Below are positions 54,645 to 64,000 of a DNA stretch of 64,000 nucleotides, piece after piece. Position numbers and translations under genes: made by a program. The stretch covers positions 66,795,754 through 66,859,753 of the forward strand of contig NC_081847.1 of NCBI RefSeq assembly GCF_963259705.1, in the 5' to 3' direction. The DNA comes from Myotis daubentonii (taxonomy: Eukaryota > Chordata > Mammalia > Chiroptera > Vespertilionidae). Under the pieces are notes generated by a model. It worked only from the letters and a program-made list of their open reading frames with translations, ran no database searches and was not told the origin of the DNA. Position 1 is the first letter of the stretch. The number at the start of each line of letters is the position of its first letter.

Positions 54645-56075
54645 TTATTACTATTACTAGTATTGTTATTTATTAATAATTTATTTTAATTTCATTAATA
54701 ATGTGTTAAATAAGATCATCTTAGAGAGGGAGAAGCACTACAGGTAAAACACCGTTGCCTTAGAGGAGCTGGGACAGGCCTTGTCAAAGCTGTGGCCTCC
54801 GACTGATGCCCTGATGGTGGAGCAATCTCCATGGAGACCTGGAGAAGACGCTGGCCAGGCCAAGGGAAGAGCGGAGAAAGGCCCTGAGGAAGAATCGGTC
54901 CAGCCTGTTGACCCCTGTGGCTGGAACATGGGAACGGAGTACAGCGAGGAGGAGGCCGGAGTCCCCAGAAGAGGCCAGGCCTGCGGAGCACTGAAGACCG
55001 CGGGAAGCACTGGAGCTGCTCCCTCGCCTGCCCGCCCCCGGGATTGCCAGTCCCCCGCCCCGAAGCTGCAGGTGAATGCCCCGGCGCTGGAGGAGCAGAC
55101 CTGGGTGCCCTCTCACCTTCTCTGGGAGCTTCACCTGAAAGTGCTCAGGGTCAGCCCCCAGTCTACAGAACCGAACCCCACCGGATGGCGCACCCGCTAT
55201 TCACTCCATCTTGTCTTCACACCCCACCAGCTGAGGCCACGAGAGGCTCCCTGGTGGGTGGGGGGCAGTGTGGAGCAGCAAGTGTGTCTGCCAGCACCTG
55301 CCCTTGCCAGCCCCACAGGAAGGCGGGGGTGGAGGGGATGGGGGGAGAGCTCTGTCCAGGGACAGGGCTGAGCTGGGAGAGGCCCGAACAAGGCTCTGCT
55401 CTGAGCAGGTCTGGAGACCCTCCCCCTCCAAGCACAGCTCTTCCCTCACAGAGACACCTTTGTCTTCCAGGCCACTGGGATGACTAGAGTCCCTCGTTGC
55501 TAGGTGATGGGAACTGGGTGGGGAGCCCGGAGGGAGCAGGACTGGGTCTGGGGGAGCCTGCATATCCAGGCACTTGTGGAGCCCACAAACCTACTACACA
55601 GCCCCGCAGGCATTTGGGGACATACCCACACATGAGGGCAGACACACGCCAATCATCACAGGCATACCCCAGCAGGATCACATCTACTGGTACACCTATC
55701 AACCCTTCCCACACAATCATATGCTTGTACACAAATACACGCACCCCTGCATGGATCCAGACATGTACTAAGCTCACAAAACAGGCAGATCTGATTCACA
55801 CAAATACACACACAGGTGCACACCAGACACCACCCACTCTGGGTCACACGGGAGCACTCCAGAAACGGGGGAGGGGCCCGACCATGCAGACGTGGCCAGA
55901 GCCAGCAACACAAGAGAACCCCCAGGGGAGAGAAAACTAGCATACCCAAGAAAATTGCTTCCCACCTTACCCACACCATCACACCCTCGCGCACACCTCC
56001 CACCCGCCCAGGCCACCCCGGATCTCAGATGTTACCTTCAATGCAGGGCCACCTTCAGCCGGACCCAGGGCCTTT
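54645..56075. other. GC-rich unique stretch, no gene confirmed
   Basis: Open frames such as 54781-55371 (plus, 196 residues) lie in GC-rich DNA with competing frames on both strands. No domain, splice context or promoter was seen, so no gene is called. A CA-rich part lies at 55620-55830. Confidence 0.4.
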
Positions 56076-56079
56076 CCCC

Positions 56080-56590
56080 ATTGCTGTATCCCTCGCATTT
56101 GGGGAGACCCTCCCTACACCCCATCCTTTCATTTACGCCTTCAAGCAATATTCACTGGATGTCTGGGGAGTCTGCCGTGAGGAAAACAGCTTGCCCCGCT
56201 CTTAGGACATTAAGAGTTTTATGGAAAATGAACACATCAAGATTATAACAAGAGGCCTTGACCTAGTTTTGGGATGCCCTGAGGAGATGACATTTGGGGA
56301 GGTTCTGTTCAGTGGAGAGGTTCCATGCATGCCAAAGGTTCCGAGTGGATGTAGGGGTGTGAGGGGCGGAGCGGACACCAGGGCACTGGTGTGCAGCTAG
56401 TGCATGAGGGAAGGGCAGGGCTGAGGTTGAGGTGGGGCCAGCAAGCCCGCTGGTGCCTGGTCAGGATCACCTTTATCCTGAACGCAGTGGGAGCCATGGA
56501 AGAACCTGGGCAGGCAAGTGGGTGAGCTCTGGTTGGAGATGTGGATGCAACACCGTGGGGATGGAGTAAGGGGGCAGATGTGAGCTCCCT
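56080..56590 (-). mobile_element. L2 LINE fragments, reverse
   Basis: The sequence ttcaagcaatattcactgga (56140 area) and catttggggaggttctg fit the complement of L2. A second part at 56420-56590 (cctttatcctgaacgcagtg followed by ggagccatgg) fits as well. Limits are approximate. Confidence 0.5.
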
Positions 56591-56594
56591 GGCG

Positions 56595-57410
56595 GGCGGA
56601 GGATCACGTGCCTGGGTGTGACTGGGTGGAGAAGGAAGGAGCAAGACTCCTGGGGCTCACGTTTCTAGCTCAGGCAACAGGGTAGATGGGGGCACCTCCC
56701 CGACATGGAAACTGGAGGGGCCAGGCCCACCCTGGACTCCCTCCTGCCCTGACCTGTGTCACGCTTCTCCCCACCAGGACCACCACCTTCTGTGCTCCTG
56801 GCAAATCCAATTCCCCCTCCATTCCTTTAGCGCAGCCGGGTGCTGGGCAGCGGAAGTACAGGCTCCCCCGCCCAGGCCTCACTATCCTAAGGGAGGGTGG
56901 TGGCTGTGGACCAGAGTGGGGAGGAGCGTGGTGCAGCCTGGGAGTCAGGCAGGGCTTCTTGAGGAATGGGAGACTGGCTAGAGGTTGGAGAACATGTTAG
57001 CCTCATAAAGGGTGGGGTGCTCCAACCCAAGGGTCCCCAAAATGGAGCACCAACCCTCCAAGCAGGCCAAGCCGTGGTGAATATGGTACAGGAATATGCT
57101 AGAACTTCTATGCACACCCACAGTATATGAGAAGAAAATTTAGAGCTTCTATTTTGTACCGAGAGAGAGAGGTGGGGTGGGGGGAGATTGGTTCATTAGT
57201 ACATCCTATAAAAGCAACATGCCATCTTGCATGGGCCTCACGGCCTGGGTGTCAGAACAGCCACGTGCCCTCGAAGGGAGGGGAGGGGAGGCCTGTGTGC
57301 GGAAGGCACGCTCACAGTCGTTCTCTTTCTGCACAGGGACAGGGTGACTGGGTTTGTGGATTATAGCATCTGGTTTTAATTAGACTCAACCCAGCAGAAT
57401 GGCCACGTGG
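56595..57410. other. Unique-looking stretch, no gene recognised
   Basis: A purine-rich run lies at 57160-57190. No repeat or frame was supported. Confidence 0.4.
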
Positions 57411-57428
57411 CTTAAGAAGTTTCATGGG

Positions 57429-57658
57429 GCCGAAACCAGTTTGGCTCAGTGGATAGAGCATTGGCCTGCGGACTGAAAGGTCCCAGGTTCGATTCCGGTC
57501 AAGGGCATGTACCTGGCTTGCGGGCACATCCCCAGTAGGAGATGTGCAGGAGGCAGCTGATTGGTGTTTCTCTCCCATCGATGTTTCTAACTCTCTATCC
57601 CTCTCCCTTCCTCTCTGTAAAAAATCAATAAAAACTATATTTTAAAAAAAAAAAAAAG
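57429..57658 (+). mobile_element. Ves SINE, gccgaaaccag subfamily
   Basis: Close relative of the copy at 36275. A-box TGGCTCAGTGG at 57442-57452, B-box GGTTCGATTCC at 57486-57496, then core and A-rich tail. The exact 15-bp duplication aagaagtttcatggg flanks it (57414-57428 and 57659-57673). Young copy. Confidence 0.95.
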
Positions 57659-57674
57659 AAGAAGTTTCATGGGA

Positions 57675-59205
57675 AGGAAATGTGGACTGAAGATAACGCA
57701 AGCATGAGCTTAGAACAAAACATGGTAACATGGGCACTTACACTCCTAGGATTGGCTCACTGATCACATTACTGGGTAAATAAAGTGTCTGTCTGATCAG
57801 CTCAGACAAGAAGGACACAAAAATGCCGAACTCATGGAGCAGTCTGTTCGAAAAGCTGCAACCATTCACACCAGCCTGACCTAGAAGCCATCCTGGGGGA
57901 AGAGAAGATGGAAAGGCAGGTGGCAAGACAGAGTGTGCTTTAGAGCCCATGTGATAGAAACAATAGTGAGAACAATAGGTGCTAACGAATGCATGGAACC
58001 TGGGGGACGATATCTGCAACCAGGCTTCCCTCTGCAGGGGTGGCCTGGTGCCATCAGCCCAGGCGTCTCTGCTGATTTGGATTATTGCAATGAGCATGTA
58101 TGACAATTCTAATGAGAAACACAATAAAGAATTTTTAGCAGCTGGAGTTTTTTCACGTTTCATGTTGAAATAATTTTAGATTTTCCGAAGGTCCTGTTAA
58201 TGCATCACATCACCAAGGTGCGTTTATCAAGACTGAGAGAGAGATGTTGGTCACCAGTTTACCCACGAAAGTCCATCCGGTCCAGGCTCCACCTTGCATT
58301 TAGTCAGCGTGCCCCCTTGGTCCCCCCCAGTCTGGGGTAGCTCTTCTGTCTTTCCTTGTCTCTCACGACCTTGACCCTACAGAAGAGCACTGCCCAGTGA
58401 CTTTGTAGGGTGCCCCCCTATTTGGGTGTGTCACTTTCTCGTGGTTACATTGCGTTGTGGGTTTGGAGGGAGACCACAGAGGTAGGCACCCTCTCGTCAC
58501 ATCACAACTGGGGTGCCTATTACTTACACGGTTGGGCTGTAATTGAGATGGTGGCTGCCAGGACCTCCCCCCCCCTTGTCAAGTTTTAGCAGTTTTTCCA
58601 GCAGTGTCAGGTCCCACAGGCTCAGGGAATATGGAAGGAGAACAGAGGCAAGGCAGGCAGGTAACAGGTGCCCCTGACTGTGGGCTCAGACCTTCTCTCA
58701 GAGGCAAGAGGGTCGGAAGAGCACTAGGCAGGGAGGCATCAGAGTTGGTAAAGTCACGATGGCATCTGTGTGCAGAGAGGGCTGGGAGGCAAGGGAGGAA
58801 GCAGGAGCAGCCTGGATACCAGAGCCATGATGCCCAGGTGATGGGAGAGGCGTAGGAGAGAAGAGAAGGCAAATTCAAGAGCAAGGGTAGAGGGAAGATG
58901 GAGAGGCCTCCGAGTGGTGCATCTCTCACTGGAAGGAGCAAAAGTCTTAGAAGTGAACCTCCTCAATGACACCACCTGCCCTCCGGTCCAATCCCACCTC
59001 CTGCAAAGGTGGAGGCACTGCATCACGGCGGTGCGTAGAGCCCCTCACACCAATGCCTCCAGGCACACAGGAGCTCCCAAAGGCAGGCAGCCTTTGGACT
59101 CATGATGCAATATCAGTTCTTCCTGGGGTCTCTGGCCCACCGTCTGCCCTACAGATTCCAGACTTGCCAGCTCCCACAATCGAGTGAGCCAACGTCCTAA
59201 AATAA
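57675..59205. other. Unique stretch, no gene recognised
   Basis: No named repeat was recognised. Frames of up to about 140 residues (57738-58163 minus) lack domains. Confidence 0.4.
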
Positions 59206-59211
59206 ATCTCT

Positions 59212-59485
59212 CTCTCCATATATATAGCTCTCTCTCCACACATGCACACATACACATACAAATGCACACACACATATATGCATGCATGCATACTACCATA
59301 CACAGACACAAATGAACATACACACAAACACATGCACAAACAGGTACACATGCACACATATATGAATACACATATACACATCCCCACACATACACACACA
59401 CATAAAAACAGGTGCAAGCACATACATGTAATAACAGATACACATATATGCCCACACTCATATGCCAGCACATGCACACACATAC
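59212..59485. repeat. Imperfect (CA/TA)n alternating purine-pyrimidine region
   Basis: About 270 bases are built from ca, ta and tg steps (acacat, catgca, acatac). The cysteine- and valine-rich minus frames and histidine/threonine-rich plus frames here come from this composition. It is prone to Z-DNA and length change. Confidence 0.9.
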
Positions 59486-59529
59486 CCTATTGTTCTCTGT
59501 AGAGCCCTGACTGCTGCAGTCTCGCTGGG

Positions 59530-59860
59530 GAGGTGCTCTTAGAGCAGAGACCTGAATGAAGGGAGGAGGGGGAGCCATGCAGGGACCTGGGGACAAGGAT
59601 TCTGGGCAAGGACAGCAGGGCCACTGGGAGATCGTGTTCCGAGGAAGCTGGAGTTGTGGAAAAAGTGGAACTGGGCTGCAGGTCGCAACGGTGTGGGGTG
59701 CCAGAGACTGGCACTGTATTCTGCGTGGAGCAAGGTGTGGAGGGAAGCGATGCTTCCTCTGGCCACTGAGGGAGGATGAACTGCAGGAGGTCTGGGAGGT
59801 GGGGAGGCCCGTGAGGAGGCCTGTCACCCAGGGGAGAGGGAGGGCTGCTTGGACTAGGCG
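59530..59860 (-). mobile_element. L2 LINE fragment, reverse
   Basis: The sequence gcagagacctgaatgaaggg and gcaaggacagcagggccac fit the complement of L2. The open frame 59556-59981 falls within it and is not called as a gene. Confidence 0.5.
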
Positions 59861-59864
59861 ACGG

Positions 59865-61495
59865 CATGGTAACTCTGGGTGCATTGGGAGGCAGAGTCGA
59901 ACAGCCCACCTGCTGGCCTGGCTGTGCGCTGTGAGGGATGACAGGACGCAGAGAGAACAGGTGTGGTCAGGGCCTTGTTAGAGCTCCAGGTGTTTTGGGA
60001 CTACTTAAGCCCGCCTCCCACAGTGGGCTCTGGGCGGGAATAGGACATCTTCCAATCGTGTGTATCACTGTGCACACAGGGCTGCAAACATATTGTAAAA
60101 TTAACGGATGGGCTGCCTCTGCCCGTGCCTGTGGCCTCTAGTGTGACACCATGGGCTCCAGGCTAAGGTGTGGCCGCACCCCTCAGCCACAGCAGCCAGG
60201 AGCCCTGCCTGCAAGGAACTCCATGCTGGGCCCGAGAACTTGGCTCTGCCTGAGAAGCTCCCACAAGCTGAGGAGATAAGGCACAAGATCATTAGCGAGC
60301 ACAGTGTGTAATTCAGTGCTACGTTTTGTGTTTTGGAGTGCAAGGTGGAAGGTTGGGCCAGGCTGGTGTGGCTGGGGAGGCAGCCTGTGCTGAAGGGGCA
60401 GCCACACCGGGACGAGGTTCTGGGTGGGGACGAGGCATTGGCAGGGGGTAGGGCAGGAGCAGGGGAGCAAGGGTGGTGCAGGGACAATGAGGAGAGCAGC
60501 CCCTTAACCTGCAGGACACAGTAGGGGACGGGTGAGCACTGTGTGACCTCAGTGGGCTTCCGTGGCTCAGTGGCTTCATCTGTGAAATGAGCTCCCTGCG
60601 CAGGGGTACCCAACAGGACAGTCCATATACAGACCCCAGCAATCCCAGTGCTGGGTCTGGAACACTGGAGATGCCAAAACAGAGAAAGGGTCAGGCAATC
60701 ACAGACAGAGGACACACAGGCAGCCAGAGAGGGGAGCTGTCAGGTGTCAGACAGATCGTGAGACACAGACAGACAGACAAGCAAGAGTCACTCAAACACA
60801 AACAACGGGGTTTGTGGGTGTGTCCCAGCTCCTGGCCCTTCAGGGGCCCTGTCCGGAGCAGCTCCTATCCACACCTGTCCTACTCGAAGAGGCAGAAAGT
60901 CTGGGCTGCCAGGTGGCCCAGGGCCTGGCAGAGTCCCAAGGGAGCCTGAGTGGCTGGCTGCAGGCCGGGGGGAGCTAGAGTCGAGGAGCTAAGTCTTGCA
61001 TTGGGGCTCAAGCAAAAGGAAGTCAGAGGAGTGGGCCTGAGCCTGAAGGAAGATGAGGAGGCAGGGCAGTGGGAGTCCCCGCACCCCAGCCCCCGCCCAG
61101 GCAATGAGGCAGGTGCTGGAGCAGGAGCGGCATGTCCCTAGCACCGTGAGGCAGCCCAGCTTGGCAGCACTGTGTTTGCAGCCTGGCTTAGCCTCTACCG
61201 CCTGTTGAGCAAATATTGTGACAGGCCTGCTCCATGCCCCCAGGGACAGCAGCGGCACTCAGCTGTCACTAAAGGTGGCCCGTAATGGGGGAGTTGTGCA
61301 TCGCAGCAGGGTTTCTCATTCCAATGCAAAGGCCGAGTGCTCTGCCCAAACAAACCTGGGTCTGGGCCACGGTTAAATGAGACACATACGCAGGGCACAC
61401 TGGGGAAAGGTGTGGGCCGGGCCAAGGCCGCTCCAAACTTGGGCTTTGCACACACAGGCAGGAAGGAGGCAGCACCCCAGTCCCTCCTGCCCCCA
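59865..61495. other. GC-rich unique stretch, no gene recognised
   Basis: A MIR-like piece lies at about 60540-60590 (gtggcttcatctgtgaaatg). Frames such as 60101-60715 (minus, 204 residues) overlap others and lack domains. Confidence 0.4.
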
Positions 61496-61499
61496 CCGG

Positions 61500-62045
61500 G
61501 CATCTATTTACCCATCCAACAAATATCTACTAAGCGCCTATGGTGTATGGGCAATGTCTTGGGGCCTGGGACACAGCAGGACACAAAGCCACCAAAAGCC
61601 TTCCTGGAACTTACCTCCTAGTGGGGGAGGCTGGCAATAGACAAAAATATCATATCGGGGCAATAAAGAGCTAAAAGGGAAAACCGCAGTGTAAAGGGGA
61701 TTGAGCGTGACACAGGGTGGTCAGGGACGGCGTCTTTGAGACTTTTGGGCAGAGACCCAAAGGAAGTGAAGGAGCCGAGGAGGGATCCAGCAGAATAGCA
61801 CCCAAGCATCGGGAACAGCACACGCAAAGGCCCTGGAGCAGGGCTGTGCCTGGCTTGTGTTGGGACTGGTAGGGAGATGGTGTGACGAGAGTAGAGGGTT
61901 GAGAAGAGACGCAGGCCAGGAGGCCTGAGAGGCACCGGGCACAGATTGTGTGGACTTTTCCTCTGCGGAAGGTGGGGGCCTGGAGGGAGAGACAGGATCG
62001 GACGTCGGTCTTGGCAGGGTCCCTCTGGCTGCTTGGCAGGGCATG
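61500..62045 (-). mobile_element. L2 LINE 3' part, reverse, long copy
   Basis: The sequence aacaaatatctactaagcgc, gaacttacctcctagtgggg, gaacagcacacgcaaaggcc and gtccctctggctgctt are consecutive reverse L2 segments over more than 500 bases. Confidence 0.75.
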
Positions 62046-62048
62046 GTA

Positions 62049-62082
62049 GGGGGATAGGTGACAGACCTCTTCCTGCCCTAGC
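62049..62082 (+). repeat. 34-bp inverted repeat, left arm
   Basis: It is the reverse complement of 63145-63178 with 33 of 34 positions matching (core gtgacagacctcttcctgcc). The flanks are unrelated to those of the right arm. Confidence 0.9.
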
Positions 62083-62206
62083 AACAAACCAGGAGAGAAA
62101 GAGTAGGGCAGCTCAGATCAGGCTGGTAACAGTGGAGGCGGACAGTGGGGGCTGGGAGAGAGGTCAATTCTGTGTGTATTTTGGAGGTAGACATGGCTGG
62201 ATTTCT

Positions 62207-62432
62207 TCTTTTCATTTTTAATTGCTTTTAAAATATGTTTTTATTAATTTCAGAGATAGGGAGTGGGAGAGAGAGAAACATCAATGATGAGAGAGAATCA
62301 TCAATCAGCTGCCTCCTGCACACCCCCTACTGGGATTGAGCCCGCAACCCAGGCAAGTGCCCTCACAGGGAATGGAACCGTGAGCTCCTGGTTCATAGGT
62401 TGACACTCAACCACTGAGCCACACTGGCCGGG
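62207..62432 (-). mobile_element. Ves-type SINE, reverse
   Basis: Reverse copy with head ccactgagccacactggcc at the right end and an AT-rich tail at the left. The exact duplication catggctggatttct flanks it (62192-62206 and 62433-62447). Confidence 0.9.
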
Positions 62433-62599
62433 CATGGCTGGATTTCTCTACAGACCAGAGTTAGGGACGGGTGGGGGAGGAGAAGAGGCAAGGAGGGCAC
62501 TGGGAAACCCCACCGGGTCACAGGCTTCCCAAACAGTGCTGAATTTTCTCATTCATTCACTCATTCATACATTCATTGTTATTTTCAGAGGAGAGGGGG

Positions 62600-62725
62600 T
62601 AGGGAAAGAAATAAGCATGTTTATTGCAGCATTAATTATAAGAGTAAAACTGGACATAAGCCACAGCCTTAGCAATGAGTTAATAAGTACATTGTGGCTC
62701 AGCTGTACAATAAAAGAGTCAGCTT
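62600..62725 (+). mobile_element. Old L1 ORF2 fragment
   Basis: The sequence tttattgcagcattaattat followed by aagagtaaaactgga is the distal ORF2 segment of old L1, in sense. Confidence 0.6.
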
Positions 62726-62729
62726 TTCT

Positions 62730-63630
62730 GAAGTTCAGGTCTTTGGAGAGTTTCCAATCCATTGGTCTCTCTCCAACCATGAGCAGAACCCTGGGAGGCC
62801 TGAGACAAAACAGCCAACCCAGAGTGACAGCAGCAGAGCCGGAGGGACCCCTGAGCAGCCAGGCAGTGACAGCGGACCCAGCCCCGAAGGACAAGGGGAC
62901 TCAGCTGGGACAGAGAGGTGCTCCCGGCAAAGAGGAGGAGGGGAATGACAGCAGACAGCCTTCTGGGAAGTGGGGTCTGGGCAAGAGGCTGTGGCCCTGA
63001 GGGACCGTGACCTGCTGGCTGAGGGTGTGGACTTGTCCTGAGACTTACTGGCAGATATTGAAGGACTAGACGTCACCCCTGTGGCCATGAGGAAGGAGAC
63101 TGGTGGGACCGGGGCTGTGATGAGGAAGAGGGGCAATGGCCTGAGCTAGGGCAGGAAGAGGTCTGTCACCCATCCCCCCAAGAGGACAGAGGTCCTTGTG
63201 CCCTGCCACCAAGACCCCCACCAGGTCCCCACCCCCACCCCCGCCCTTGCCTGCCGAGCCAGTCCCTGCCCCTCTGCTCACTCAGCCCCGGCCCCAGCCT
63301 CACAGTGTGATGGTGGGGAAGTCCCCTGTTCTCAGAGCCTCCAAGGAAGGGCTGAAAGGACCCGCCAGTCCTAAGTTCCCGCTTCTCCTTGTAGAGCCCA
63401 GCAACACTGGGCCAAAGGGACCTACAGCCCTTGAGAGCGGAGAGTGTATCCACCTTGGAGGTGCCCTGAGCGTCCAGTTTCCGCATTTTTAAACAAAACC
63501 TCCAGATGGACCTTGGCTGCTGGGGAGGGCTGGACAGCTGCTGCCCTAACCTGGCCAGCTGCTGCTCTGACACTCAGGGGATTTCTGTTAACTGGATCCT
63601 CAGGGAAGGAAAACAGCCTCCCTCTCAGCC
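62730..63630. other. GC-rich unique stretch; holds an inverted-repeat arm
   Basis: No gene was recognised. Parts at 62960-63170 may be old L2 in reverse, but this is uncertain. Confidence 0.35.
63145..63178 (-). repeat. 34-bp inverted repeat, right arm
   Basis: Partner of 62049-62082 with one mismatch. About 1.06 kb of DNA containing the end of an L2, a Ves copy and an L1 piece lies between the arms. Confidence 0.9.
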
Positions 63631-63631
63631 A

Positions 63632-63674
63632 ATCCATCCACCCACCCACCCATCCACCCACCCATCCATCCATT
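63632..63674. repeat. (CCCA/CCAT)n microsatellite
   Basis: Tetranucleotide units of the ccca/atcc type, directly followed by reverse L2 sequence. Confidence 0.9.
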
Positions 63675-63990
63675 GGGAACCTCCAGTGTGGACAAGGGCC
63701 CTGAGCTGGGCTCTGGGGATGCCGGGGTGAACAAGATAACCCACTCCCAGAGGGAGCCCGCACACCTCTAGGGCGGCCCCAGTAAGTGCACAGGCAGAGT
63801 TCAGGAGAAAGGAGTGTAGTGGTGATTTGGAGGGTTGCTTCTCTGAGGAGGTGACATGTAAGCTGAGACCTGGATGGCCAGTTGGAGCAGGGAGGGGAGG
63901 GGGGCGGGGGGGGAGGAGGCAGGGGTGGAACAGCAGGTGCAAAGGCTGAGAGACCCGCTTGAACAGGGGGGCTGCTTACCGACCAGCAAG
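63675..63990 (-). mobile_element. L2 LINE 3' part, reverse
   Basis: The sequence ctgggctctggggatgccgg, then gtgaacaagataacccactc and gaggtgacatgtaagctgag fit the complement of L2. It runs to the window edge. Confidence 0.7.
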
Positions 63991-64000
63991 AAGGCCACGT

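Noticed and set aside
54781..55371. 196-residue open frame on the plus strand
   Set aside because: It lies in GC-rich DNA with equally long overlapping frames on the other strand. No domain, splice sites or promoter were recognised.
59045..59884. 279-residue Cys/Val-rich minus-strand frame
   Set aside because: It is produced by the (CA/TA)n region and flanking reverse L2 sequence.

Overview
This window looks like mammalian, almost certainly bat, non-coding DNA from the family Vespertilionidae or close kin. The evidence is the repeat content: about ten tRNA-derived Ves-type SINEs, three Helitrons with HeliBat-like ends, a short hAT element with an exact 8-bp target duplication, and young L1-derived copies, all on a background of old mammal-wide MIR, L2, L1M, MER20, Tigger and MLT1 relics. 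Genus and species cannot be told from the sequence. I found no host protein-coding gene, rRNA, true tRNA gene or CRISPR array. The only intact coding sequence I support is the ORF1 of a retrotransposon at 48610-49458.

Layout. 1-6040: LTR-like, MIR, L1M, MER20 and Ves relics. 6040-11100: a nest in which an old L1 received a truncated L1, a full-length ORF2-less L1 derivative (HAL1-type, 7691-10096) and a Helitron (10385-10959). 11100-19860: mostly unique sequence with MIR, L2 and hAT relics, plus a CpG-rich island at 16690-17260. 19862-21050: another L1 3' part. 21060-24870: unique sequence with a homeodomain-site cluster at 23205-23420. 24877-33070: Helitron, L1 relics, MIRs and a Ves copy nested in L1. 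33070-37830: unique sequence, an old hAT carrying a Ves copy, a 104-bp near-identical direct duplication, and an L2 split by a Helitron. 37830-43150: L2, MIR, and an L1 carrying a (GAA/GGA)n tract and a Tigger element. 43150-47100: an MLT1 LTR and an LTR-like GC-rich block. 47175-49880: a second L1 nest holding a Ves copy and the intact HAL1-type element. 49880-64000: L1M, MLT1, Ves, L2 and a (CA/TA)n region, and near the right edge a 34-bp inverted repeat with arms 1.1 kb apart.

How the parts relate. The mobile elements can be ordered in time because many still have clean target duplications, and excising several of them on paper restores a continuous host repeat. The two HAL1-type copies share a 5' end with a YY1-like site, an ORF1, and an ORF1-to-3'UTR junction without ORF2. 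This indicates a non-autonomous family that spread as such, presumably using the L1 ORF2 protein in trans. Possible host regulatory DNA is limited to the CpG island and three AT-rich, homeodomain-site-rich stretches; these are inferences that need cross-species comparison.
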